NCBI RefSeq assembly: GCF_014378035.1
Contig: NZ_JACMOM010000029.1
Coordinates: 1-64,000 of the forward strand
Direction: 5' to 3'
Length of the DNA: 64,000 nt
Source: Aeromicrobium sp.
GTDB lineage: Bacteria; Actinomycetota; Actinomycetes; Propionibacteriales; Nocardioidaceae
Position numbers and translations under genes: made by a program. This document shows positions 54,091-62,773 of this stretch, in pieces. Within the stretch, counting starts at the first letter, position 1, and the number at the start of each line of letters is the position of its first letter. The notes below the pieces were generated by a model. That model saw nothing but the letters and a program-made list of their open reading frames with translations, did not search any database and was not told the origin of the DNA.

Positions 54091-54257
54091 GTGCTTCTTC
54101 CCGTCGGGTCTGCGGTGCGGTGAGGCGATCGCCCCGCAAGGTTATCGCCGAAGCGTCGGCGCTCCGGCCAGGGTGCGGCGCGGGTCCGGTAAAGTCCGCA
54201 TCGATCGGCTCCTTCGGGAACAACGGGCCGGGAAACGGGCTGGGAGTGGATTCAACG

Positions 54258-56711
54258 GTGCTGAGCACGACGGCCGCGGCGCTTCCCCCGACCCTGGTAC
54301 CGCTGGCAACATCGGGCATCGTCTCCCCCGCAGCCATCGTCAAGACGCTGCTCCGCTTTGAGTACGCCGGCGGCGAGGACCTCATCGCCCACATGGCATC
54401 AGGCGGCACCCAGACATTCGCCGACATCCAGCAGGCGGCCCGGTCGTTCGCAGCAGGCGACACCGCCGACGTCAAGTCCCTGAGCTCGCCGGGCCTCTAC
54501 GCGTTGGCCTTCCTCACCGCCGGGCTCGACACCGGTGACGCCGCCCTCGCCCGCGCCGCCGACCTCTTCGCGCTGGCCCGCCGCGTGGCCCGTCGCCACG
54601 GCACCCCCACCGAGCACGCCGACCTCGACCTCCAGACCAACCTGCGGGCCGGCCGCCTTCACTACGTGCGGCGCCACCTCACCACCCGTGGTCTTGGTCC
54701 GTGGGTCAGATGGGCGATCTCAGCCGACCTGGCCAACCCGTTCGCACCCTCCGCCCAGCGCGACCACGGTGGTAAGGCGACAGACGACTGGCAGATGATC
54801 TTCGACGAGCCTTTCCTGAGGCACGGCATCGCGCCGGTGCGCATCGCCGACCCGGCTGCACCATTCGACAGCGTGCACGCCGTGGGGGCCGAAGACCGCC
54901 GCGCGACGGTCGACGGGCCGCTCGTCAGCATCGTGATGCCGATCTATTCGCCCTCCGCCAGCTTGGTCACCGCTGTCCGCTCGCTCGTCACCCAGTCGTG
55001 GAAGAACCTGCAGGTCATCATGGTCGACGACGCCAGCCCCGAGGAGTTCGCACCGGTGTTCGCCGAGGCCTGCGCGCTCGACGACCGCGTCGAGTACGTG
55101 CGGATGCCTACCAACGGCGGTGCCTACCGCGCCCGCAACCACGGCGTATCACTGGCCCGCGGTGAATTCGTCGGCTTCCAGGACGCCGACGACTGGTCGC
55201 ACCCCGAACGCGTCGAGCGGCAGATGCAGATGTTCGACCGCGACCCTGCCCTCGTGGCCACCCTGTCCAAGGCAATCCGGCTGTACCCAGACCTGCGCAT
55301 CACCAAGGTCGGCTCACAGCCGTTCGAGAAGAACGCGCCCTCGCTGATCTTCCGTCGCCAGCTCGTGGTCGACAGGCTCGGACGCTACGACGACATGCGC
55401 AAGGCCGCCGACACCGAGTTCATCGAGCGCCTCGCCGCGGTGTTCGGTGCCGCGAGCGTCGTCACGCTCGAGGAGCCCCTTGCCCTCTACCAGCTCACTG
55501 ACGGCTCACTGTCCCGTGCAGATTTCCGCATCGGCTGGCACCGCGACGCGCGGGTGTCGTATCACGCGGGCTTCCGGCACTGGCACCGCCAGATCATCAG
55601 GAGGGGCGCAGACCCTGTCGTGGAGTCGCCCGCTGGGCGCGCCTTCCCTGCTCCCCCGGAGTTCGAGGGGGTGCCCTATCCCGACGAGCGGCCCGACGTC
55701 GTCGTTCTCGCCGACACCCGCGCGGGCCTCGTGGACGTCAGCGGCCTGCCCGTCGCGATCGAGGCTCTTGCCAACGCCGGGCTCCGGGTCGGCCTCGCCC
55801 GCGGGGAGGCCTTGCGGCACGCCGCAGTGAAGCGCACCTACCCGCGAGCCGCGATCCTCGACGTCCTCGCCGCCGGCCACGCCTCGTGGGCGCCACTCGG
55901 CGCCTCCCTCACCCCCCGTGCTCTGCTGGTGAGCGACCCGCACCTGTTGGCTCTGACGCGGGTCGAGGGCGCGGTGAACATGCGTCCCGGCCGGGTGATC
56001 GTGGTCGCCGGGCCCGCAGTGTCCTACGATCCCGTCGCGGTCGAGCGGGTCGTGCGCGAGCTGTTCGATCGCAACGTCGAGTGGCTGCCCGCCTCGCGCG
56101 ACGTGACCGAGGCCCTCCGGTCGGCCGGGATCACGGGGCACCTTCACCAGCCGCTGCTTGCCGAGGCCGTCCGGGTCAGCCATTTCACCTCACGGCTGCA
56201 CACCGACCGCCCGGTGATAGGAACCTCGGACTCCTCGCGGTTCGCTGCCGACCGGGCCGACCGCCGTGGCCTGCTCGACCTCCTGCCGCAAGGCGACCGC
56301 CACGACGTACGCCTGCTCGAGTCGACCGACCGGTCCGCCACCTATGGCGGACGCAGCTGGCTGGGTTTTCCCCCCGAGATGCTCTCCACCACGGAGTTCC
56401 TCGACCAGTGCGACTTCTACGTCGGCCTGCCGCCACGACATGCCGGCGCCAGCCTGCTGCGCCCCGTTCTCGAGGCGATGTCGCGGGGATGCGTGCCGAT
56501 CGTTCACGAAGGCCTACGACCGGTGCTCGGCAATGCCGCGACCTACTACGGCGAGCGGTCGGTGGCGTCGATCGTCGACGAGGTGTGGGGCGACCCGGCA
56601 GCATTCACCTCGCGGCAGGGAACCGCACTCGCGTTCTGTCACAATGAAATTTCCGGTGAGGCGTTCGCCTCGGCCGTCGCCCACCTCCTGACTGCGGACC
56701 GATCGTCATGA
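54258..56711 (+). CDS. large glycosyltransferase with GT2 and C-terminal GT-B domains
   Basis: The protein has 817 residues from a GTG at 54258. A GTG at 54246 is equally possible, and the track start antisense to wecB is not. Residues 1-220 are helical and unknown. A GT2 domain starts near 223 (SIVMPIYSPSASLVTAVRSL), with the metal motif FVGFQDADD near 310. From about 480 a GT-B-like part follows with LGFPPEMLSTTEFLDQCDFYVGLPP and EAMSRGCVPIVHEG. It should add sugars to the wall polymer. Its ATGA overlaps the next small membrane gene. Confidence 0.87.
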   Translation: MLSTTAAALPPTLVPLATSGIVSPAAIVKTLLRFEYAGGEDLIAHMASGGTQTFADIQQAARSFAAGDTADVKSLSSPGLYALAFLTAGLDTGDAALARAADLFALARRVARRHGTPTEHADLDLQTNLRAGRLHYVRRHLTTRGLGPWVRWAISADLANPFAPSAQRDHGGKATDDWQMIFDEPFLRHGIAPVRIADPAAPFDSVHAVGAEDRRATVDGPLVSIVMPIYSPSASLVTAVRSLVTQSWKNLQVIMVDDASPEEFAPVFAEACALDDRVEYVRMPTNGGAYRARNHGVSLARGEFVGFQDADDWSHPERVERQMQMFDRDPALVATLSKAIRLYPDLRITKVGSQPFEKNAPSLIFRRQLVVDRLGRYDDMRKAADTEFIERLAAVFGAASVVTLEEPLALYQLTDGSLSRADFRIGWHRDARVSYHAGFRHWHRQIIRRGADPVVESPAGRAFPAPPEFEGVPYPDERPDVVVLADTRAGLVDVSGLPVAIEALANAGLRVGLARGEALRHAAVKRTYPRAAILDVLAAGHASWAPLGASLTPRALLVSDPHLLALTRVEGAVNMRPGRVIVVAGPAVSYDPVAVERVVRELFDRNVEWLPASRDVTEALRSAGITGHLHQPLLAEAVRVSHFTSRLHTDRPVIGTSDSSRFAADRADRRGLLDLLPQGDRHDVRLLESTDRSATYGGRSWLGFPPEMLSTTEFLDQCDFYVGLPPRHAGASLLRPVLEAMSRGCVPIVHEGLRPVLGNAATYYGERSVASIVDEVWGDPAAFTSRQGTALAFCHNEISGEAFASAVAHLLTADRSS

Positions 56712-57064
56712 CTTCTTCTTCCCCCCAGGCCCGCGTGCGCACCATCCTGTCGAGACTGGGCTTGTCGAGGCTGGGCTTGTCGAGGCTGAGCCTCACCCGA
56801 CTCGTGGTGCCGGCGACGGTCATCCTCGTCGTGGTCGGCCTCATCGCTGTCATGACCGACCACACCCGCTGGGCCGTTGCCGCGGTGCTGCTGCTGCAAG
56901 CCGTGGTGGTGCTCGCTGTGCTCGACCAGCGTGGTGCCGTCCCTGAGTCCGAACGCCGCATCGCCCAACGCGTCGACCAGGCATCGGCCCGCACCCTCGC
57001 CGATCTCAGCAGGGTGCGCCAGCAGCTGCTCGCTGCTCTCGACGAGACCCGCACGAAGGACTGA
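56708..57064 (+). CDS. small two-helix coiled-coil membrane protein
   Basis: This 118-residue protein overlaps the glycosyltransferase stop in ATGA. Three tandem 15-bp units encode SRLGL-SRLGL-SRLSL near the N-terminus. Two hydrophobic helices follow (residues about 32-50 and 56-72), then a charged helical tail (ESERRIAQRVDQASARTLADL). The topology matches the C-terminal half of the 326-residue protein near 48 kb. It is probably a membrane anchor for the neighbouring glycosyltransferase or TagF-like enzyme. Confidence 0.75.
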   Translation: MTSSSPQARVRTILSRLGLSRLGLSRLSLTRLVVPATVILVVVGLIAVMTDHTRWAVAAVLLLQAVVVLAVLDQRGAVPESERRIAQRVDQASARTLADLSRVRQQLLAALDETRTKD

Positions 57065-57068
57065 ACGG

Positions 57069-59030
57069 GTGCAGATCACCGGCGACCTGACCATCGCGGC
57101 GGTCACCCCCGGCGACGTCGCCGGGTCGGTCACCAGGCAGCTCGACCTCACGACCACCCGTTACGTGACATTCACCGACGACGGCGTCGATGAGCCCGGG
57201 CTGTCGAAGTTCCTCGCCCACGCGCGCCGGACCGCCGAGCTGTGCGATCTCGTCGATCCGGCCGTGCCCCTGCTCGTGCTGAGTGGTCCCCACGACCACG
57301 CCGTCGTGGTGGCCTACCGGACATGGCTGGCGGGTCGCGAGGCAGTGACCGACGTCGATGCCTACCTCGCGCTGCTCCCGTTCCGCAGCATCGGCGCCAG
57401 CCTCCACGGTGTCGATGTTGTCGACGGCGGAGACACTGTTCGCCTGACCGGCACCTGTCGCAGAGACGGTGTCGAGGGACAGGTGCGCCCCGACGATGTC
57501 ATCGACCTCAGGGTCATCGATCGCGCCGGCGCGGTCCGCCTGTCGGTGCACACAGAGCCCCGCCTGCGGTACGAGGACAGCTCTGTGCGCTGGACCGGCT
57601 TCACGGCGGACCTCCCGGTCGATCAGCTTCCCACCGGGACCCTGCGACTCGAGCTCGACGCTCCCGTGCCCGGCAATCACGTCGTGCGGCGACCACTGGC
57701 ATGCGCTGACGGTGCGCTGGCGTCCTCCCGCCCGGTCACGATGAGCGGCAAGCGGTTGCAGCTCGTCCCGGCCCGAGGCACCGAGGAGGCCGAGCTCGTC
57801 GTGGCTACGTCCTCGCGCCTGCGGTGGGGCCTGTCAATGGCGCTGCGCGACCTGCGTGTGATGCACCGCCGGCGGTCGTTCTGGTGGGTGCGGTCGGCGC
57901 GCCTGCTGACCCGGCCTGTCTACGGTTGTCGCCGCGGGCCGATCTGGCTCGTCGGGGAGCGGTCCGACACTGCGCGCGACAACGGATTCCACCTCTTCAG
58001 CCACCTCCGTAGAGAACATCCCGACATTCGCGCCTACTACGTCATCGACAAGGACAGCGACCAGCTGGAACGCGTGTCCGGGCTGGGCAGGGTCGTCGCG
58101 CACTCGTCGTGGCGTCACCGGCTGCTGATGCTGCATGCTGTCGTGCTGGCGAACGCCTACTCGATCAAGCACATGGCACCGCGGCAGTGGGACGCCAGCG
58201 CCTACATGCGCCAGTTCGCCTGGCGGGTGGGGTCGCACCGCGTCTACCTCAAGCACGGCATCAACCTCAACACCCTTGCCCTGCGGCGTCGCATCGGCGG
58301 CTACGACCTGTACCTCACGGCCAGCGAGGCAGAGACCGTCGCCGCCCGGGCGACCTCGGGTTACGACCAACAGGTCGCCCTCACCGGCCTCCCTCGCTAC
58401 GACGCCCTCGTGCCCACACCGCGGAGCCGCACGATCATGTTCATGCCGACGTGGCGGATGTACCTCACCGCGGGGCTCTTCAGCAACGAGACCGCCAAGG
58501 TGCCGTTCGAGGGCTCCCTCTACCAACGGTTCATGCTCGACTTCGTGTCGAGCCAGCGCCTCGCCCACATGCTCGAGCGTCACGACCACCGCCTGCAGCT
58601 CATGCCTCACTACAACCTGCGCGAGCACCTCGGCGGGCTCGACACGGGCAGCGATCGCATCACCGTCCTCAATGGCGCTGCGGCCGACATCCAGGACCTG
58701 ATGCGCGAGTGCGACCTGTTCGTCACCGACCACTCGTCGGTGCACTTCGACCTCGCCTACCTCGGCACGCCCGTCGTCTACTCGCACTTCGACGCCGAGG
58801 ACTACCGCCGCGGCCACGCCGACTCCAGCTGGTTCGACCACGAGCGCGACGGCTTCGGGCCGGTGACCTACGATCTCGACAGCACCCTCGACGCCGTCGA
58901 GCACTACCTCGCCAACGGCTGCGAGCGCGAGCCGGAGTACGACCGTCGCGCCCAGCAGGCATTCGCCTTCCACGACCGCGACAACTCCCGACGCGCCGTC
59001 GCAGCAATCGAGGCTCTGCTGCGCTTCTGA
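57069..59030 (+). CDS. CDP-glycerol glycerophosphotransferase family protein (TagB/TagF-like)
   Basis: The protein has 653 residues from a GTG at 57069, five bases after the previous stop, with AAGGA upstream. Residues 1-285 are beta-rich and without a clear family. From about 290 the TagF fold appears: GPIWLVGERSDTARDNGFHLF, YVIDKDS, YLKHGINLNTL (matching the catalytic WHG histidine region), GLPRYDALV and VTDHSSVHFDLAYLGTPVVY. These enzymes transfer glycerol- or ribitol-phosphate to build teichoic-type polymers. It is the last gene of this rightward operon and converges on the acyltransferase. Confidence 0.9.
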   Translation: MQITGDLTIAAVTPGDVAGSVTRQLDLTTTRYVTFTDDGVDEPGLSKFLAHARRTAELCDLVDPAVPLLVLSGPHDHAVVVAYRTWLAGREAVTDVDAYLALLPFRSIGASLHGVDVVDGGDTVRLTGTCRRDGVEGQVRPDDVIDLRVIDRAGAVRLSVHTEPRLRYEDSSVRWTGFTADLPVDQLPTGTLRLELDAPVPGNHVVRRPLACADGALASSRPVTMSGKRLQLVPARGTEEAELVVATSSRLRWGLSMALRDLRVMHRRRSFWWVRSARLLTRPVYGCRRGPIWLVGERSDTARDNGFHLFSHLRREHPDIRAYYVIDKDSDQLERVSGLGRVVAHSSWRHRLLMLHAVVLANAYSIKHMAPRQWDASAYMRQFAWRVGSHRVYLKHGINLNTLALRRRIGGYDLYLTASEAETVAARATSGYDQQVALTGLPRYDALVPTPRSRTIMFMPTWRMYLTAGLFSNETAKVPFEGSLYQRFMLDFVSSQRLAHMLERHDHRLQLMPHYNLREHLGGLDTGSDRITVLNGAAADIQDLMRECDLFVTDHSSVHFDLAYLGTPVVYSHFDAEDYRRGHADSSWFDHERDGFGPVTYDLDSTLDAVEHYLANGCEREPEYDRRAQQAFAFHDRDNSRRAVAAIEALLRF

Positions 59031-59074
59031 TCTCGCGAGGTCAGCAGAATCTCAGGGTCAGCATCAACTCAGGG

Positions 59075-61210
59075 TCAGTGCGACGAGGCGCCGAACGTGC
59101 CCTTCGTGAGCTTGTCGAGCCTCACCGCAAGCTGTGGCTCCATGCTGTCGATGAAGGTCTTGGTGAGGTGCGACCCCTGGCGGAACACCAGGACATTGCC
59201 GATGACCGGGGCGCAACGGGTGGCGTCGGGGCAGACGACATCGGTCATGTCGATGATCGACACCCCGGGCATCCCCTTGGCGGCCTTCCGCTCCGGCACC
59301 GCCGCTGACGCCTCGATGCCCGCAGCCTTGCTGAAGGTGCAGCGCGTCAGATCCTTCTCATGGCGTGCGACGCACTCGTAGTTCGACTCTCCGCTGTCAG
59401 GAGGGGCCGGGTTGTCCAAGAGAGCCGCCACAGGAATTCCCGCGTCGGCGATCTGACCCCAGTAGGACCGCAACCCCACGATCAGCGCTTCCGCCGTCTG
59501 GTCCGCGGGGTCCGTAGAGCCCGCCGGCAGTGCCTTTCCTGAACGCCCTGAAGTGACCACGAGGTCGGGCTTGATCCGCAGGATGTCCTTGAACGCCAGC
59601 CGGCCCCACGTCCGACACTCGGACCTGAACTTGTCCGGGCGCGAGAATGCGGCGTCGGTGAAGCCGCACGCGGACTTGGTGATCTGGATGACCTTGAAGC
59701 CCTCGCTGCTGCCCATCTTGGACAACACCGTCTGCCACTGGGCCATCTTGGAGTCGCCAACGATGACCATGGTCTTCTTGGCATTCTTGTCACCCGATAT
59801 GCACAGCTTGGGCTTGGAGATGCCCTTCGGCAGCTGACACCCGGAGCCATCGTTGTAGAAGGCCGGCAGGTCAGACGTCGCCGCGGTGGGCAGGGGTTTC
59901 AGCCGGTTGACGCTCTTCACGTCGCTCCAGACCTTGCCGGCATTGGCCTTGTCGAGCAGCGCGCGAGCCCCGATGGCATCGTTCGACGACGCCCGCTGCA
60001 CGACCCCACCGATGCTCGCCGAGGCGTTGAGGCCGACGCCGACGCCCACGCCGAGCGCCGTCAGCGCGGCGCCCATCGCGAGCGCGCGGCCCGTCGGCCT
60101 GAACGACGCACCGAACCGCACGGGATTTTCGATGTACTTGTGGCACAGCCACGACGGGATGATTGCGAGCACCACCAGCAGGACCATCCAGCGCAGCCGG
60201 AGGTCGGGGTACTTCGCCTGGGCAGCGATCAGGATCGGCCAGTGCCAGAGGTAGAGCGAGTACGACAGTCCGCCGATCCACACCATCGGCTTGACACTGA
60301 GCATCCGTTGAGGCGACCCGGGGGTCGGCGCGATACCGCTCGCGATCATCAGGGCCGCACCCAGCACGGGCACCAGCGTGGCGGTGCCGGGCCACGTCGT
60401 CGAGCCGTCGAAAGTCGTCGCGGCGTACAGGATCGCGGCGAGGCCCACCCATCCACCGACAGCGCGCAGGACCACTGGAAGCCGGCCGACATGCGCCGCC
60501 GACAGCGCGAGCAGCGCACCGACCCCGAGCTCCCAGATGCGGGTCGTCGACACGAAGAACGCCGTCTCGGGACTGCTGTGCGACTGCGCCACGGCATAGC
60601 CGAACGACGTCACGGTGACCAGTCCCAGCGCGCCGAAGGCGCCGAGGCGCCACCTCTTGGCGGCGAAGATCGCGACCGCAAGCATCAGCAGCGGCCAGAT
60701 CAGGTAGAACTGCTCCTCGACCGAGAGCGACCAGTAGTGCTGCACGGGCGACGCGCCGACATCCTCGGCGAGGTAGTCCACCGACCTGCCCGCAAGGCGC
60801 CAGTTGACGGTGTAGAGAGCGGCCGAGACGATGTCGCCGCCAAATGACGCCCGCTGGGTGATCGGCAGGTAGAAGTACGTCACGAGCGCTGAGAACACCA
60901 GGACCGTCGCGCTCGCCGGGAGCAGTCGCTTGACCCGGCGCGCCCAGAAGTGCGCGATGCGCACCCGGCCCGTGCGCGACACCTCACGCGCGAGCAGGCC
61001 GGTGACCAGGAAACCCGACAGGACGAAGAACATGTCGACACCGACAAAGCCGCCCGCGAAGAACGGCAGGCCCGCGTGGAACGCGAGGACCGACCCGACG
61101 GCGATGGCCCGCATGCCCTCGATGTCCAGACGCAGGATGCGACCGTGGTCAGGCTTGGTCACCGCGGACTCGCCGCTCGAGCGGTCGAGGACGTGAGACA
61201 TGTGCGGCAT
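59075..61210 (-). CDS. OafA/YrhL-type acyltransferase with C-terminal SGNH domain
   Basis: The protein has 711 residues from an ATG at 61210 with CAGGAT upstream (MSHVL at 61201 is also possible). The 1214-codon track ORF runs antisense through the next gene. Ten or so helices form an acyltransferase-3 domain, with RLDIEGMRAIAVGSVLAFHAG, FVGVDMFFVLSGFLVT and SLSVEEQFYLIWP. The last 230 residues are extracytoplasmic and SGNH-like, with VIVGDSKMAQW and GSHLTKTFIDSM holding the Ser and the Asp/His pair. It O-acetylates a surface glycan. Two 11-bp direct repeats (CTCAGGGTCAG) lie at 59051-59078. Confidence 0.92.
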   Translation of the reverse strand: MPHMSHVLDRSSGESAVTKPDHGRILRLDIEGMRAIAVGSVLAFHAGLPFFAGGFVGVDMFFVLSGFLVTGLLAREVSRTGRVRIAHFWARRVKRLLPASATVLVFSALVTYFYLPITQRASFGGDIVSAALYTVNWRLAGRSVDYLAEDVGASPVQHYWSLSVEEQFYLIWPLLMLAVAIFAAKRWRLGAFGALGLVTVTSFGYAVAQSHSSPETAFFVSTTRIWELGVGALLALSAAHVGRLPVVLRAVGGWVGLAAILYAATTFDGSTTWPGTATLVPVLGAALMIASGIAPTPGSPQRMLSVKPMVWIGGLSYSLYLWHWPILIAAQAKYPDLRLRWMVLLVVLAIIPSWLCHKYIENPVRFGASFRPTGRALAMGAALTALGVGVGVGLNASASIGGVVQRASSNDAIGARALLDKANAGKVWSDVKSVNRLKPLPTAATSDLPAFYNDGSGCQLPKGISKPKLCISGDKNAKKTMVIVGDSKMAQWQTVLSKMGSSEGFKVIQITKSACGFTDAAFSRPDKFRSECRTWGRLAFKDILRIKPDLVVTSGRSGKALPAGSTDPADQTAEALIVGLRSYWGQIADAGIPVAALLDNPAPPDSGESNYECVARHEKDLTRCTFSKAAGIEASAAVPERKAAKGMPGVSIIDMTDVVCPDATRCAPVIGNVLVFRQGSHLTKTFIDSMEPQLAVRLDKLTKGTFGASSH

Positions 61211-61360
61211 CCAATCCTGGGCGGGCCGGGCGAGGGTCAGGCTCTGCGACAGCGGCAAAACAACCTCGGTCAGGCTACCCGACAACCCCCAGTGCAAGCG
61301 CCCACCCGCGCGATGACGGTGACCATCGTCACGGCGGTCAGACAGCGACACCGCGATTGA

Positions 61361-61366
61361 TAACCT
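61361..61366 (+). promoter_or_regulatory. leaderless promoter -10 for the UDP-glucose dehydrogenase gene
   Basis: TAACCT is followed by six bases and the GTG at 61373. No ribosome binding site precedes it. Confidence 0.55.
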
Positions 61367-61372
61367 CAGACT

Positions 61373-62692
61373 GTGCATATTTCTGTGATCGGTTGTGGCT
61401 ACCTCGGCGCTGTCCACGCAGCGTGCATGGCCAAGCTCGGTCACGAGGTGAGCGGCTTCGACGTCGACGGTGACAAGATCGCCGCGCTCCAGCGAGCCGA
61501 GGCGCCGTTCTTCGAACCCGGCCTGCCCGGACTGCTCGCCGACGCCATGGCAACCGGCCGCCTCTCGTTCTCGACCGACCCCGCCTCCGTCGTCGGCAGC
61601 ACCGTGCACTTCGTCTGCGTGGGCACCCCGCAGAGGGCCAGCAGCAATGCCGCGGACATGGTCTACGTCGATGCCGCGATCACGACGCTCATCCCCCACC
61701 TGGCCGACGGAGACCTGGTGGTCGGCAAGTCCACCGTGCCCGTCGGCACCGCCGAACGTCTGGCCGAGCAGATCTCGCAAGCCCAGCCGGGTGCGACGCT
61801 CGTCTGGAACCCCGAGTTCCTGCGCGAGGGGTTCGCTGTCAAGGACACGCTGCACCCCGACCGCCTCGTCTACGGCGTCCCCGACGGCCCGGCCGGCGAG
61901 CGGGCCACTGCGATCCTCGACGAGGTCTACGCAACCCCCATGGGTGAAGGCACCCCTCGCATCATCACCGACTACGCAACGGCACAGCTCGTCAAGGTCG
62001 CGGCGAACTCGTTCCTCGCGACGAAGATCTCGTTCATCAACGCCATGGCCGAGCTGTGCGAGGCCACCGGCGCCGACGTCACCCAGCTCGCCGACGCCAT
62101 CGGGCACGACGTGCGCATCGGGCGTCGCTTCCTCAACGCCGGGCTCGGCTTCGGCGGAGGGTGCCTGCCCAAGGACATCCGGGCGTTCATGGCCCGCGCC
62201 GACGAGCTCGGCGTCGACCAGGCGCTCAGTTTTCTGCGCGAGGTCGACGCCATCAACCTGCGCCGTCGCGAGCGCATGGTCACCCTGGCCCGCGAAGAGC
62301 TCGGTGGCGACCTCAGCGGACGCCGGGTCGCGGTGCTGGGCGCCTCCTTCAAGCCCAACAGCGACGACGTCCGCGACTCCCCCGCACTCGATGTCGCCGC
62401 CCAGCTCGGCGAGGCGGGCGCCCTCGTGATCGTCACCGACCCCGAGGCCAACGCCAACGCCAAGGCCAAGCAGCCGCAGCTCGACTTCGTCGGATCCGCC
62501 GAGGAGGCGGTCGCCGGCGCAGAGCTCGTGCTGCTCCTCACCGAGTGGGACGACTTCCTCACCCTCGACCCCGTCGCCCTCGCGACGCTCGTCGACTCCC
62601 CGCGCATCCTCGATGGCCGCAACGCCCTCGACCCCCAGGTCTGGCGCGACGCCGGTTGGACCTACCGCGCCCTCGGCCGCGGGAAGCACTGA
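61373..62692 (+). CDS. ugd: UDP-glucose 6-dehydrogenase
   Basis: This 439-residue protein has the NAD-binding GCGYLGAVHAACMAKLGH, substrate loops around STVPVGTAERLAEQ and NPEFLREGFAVKDTLHPDR, and the catalytic Cys264 in GFGGGCLPKD. The middle LGASFKPNSDDVRDSPALDVA links to the C-terminal Rossmann domain. It oxidises UDP-glucose to UDP-glucuronate with two NAD+. In this locus the product would be a donor for an acidic polymer. The start is a GTG with a leaderless-type -10. Confidence 0.93.
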   Translation: MHISVIGCGYLGAVHAACMAKLGHEVSGFDVDGDKIAALQRAEAPFFEPGLPGLLADAMATGRLSFSTDPASVVGSTVHFVCVGTPQRASSNAADMVYVDAAITTLIPHLADGDLVVGKSTVPVGTAERLAEQISQAQPGATLVWNPEFLREGFAVKDTLHPDRLVYGVPDGPAGERATAILDEVYATPMGEGTPRIITDYATAQLVKVAANSFLATKISFINAMAELCEATGADVTQLADAIGHDVRIGRRFLNAGLGFGGGCLPKDIRAFMARADELGVDQALSFLREVDAINLRRRERMVTLAREELGGDLSGRRVAVLGASFKPNSDDVRDSPALDVAAQLGEAGALVIVTDPEANANAKAKQPQLDFVGSAEEAVAGAELVLLLTEWDDFLTLDPVALATLVDSPRILDGRNALDPQVWRDAGWTYRALGRGKH

Positions 62693-62773
62693 CCTGCACG
62701 AGCGCTGATCTGACGGCACAGCCGTTGCGGTAATCTCGCCATGCTGACCTGCACTCCAGACTAAGGAAAAACG

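Noticed and set aside
59051-59078. Two CTCAGGGTCAG copies as a regulatory site
   Set aside because: They lie between two convergent stops, where a promoter is not expected; probably a small duplication.
59075-62719. 1214-codon version of the acyltransferase
   Set aside because: The upstream 503 codons lie antisense to ugd and show no membrane or enzyme motif; the normal start is at 61210 or 61201.
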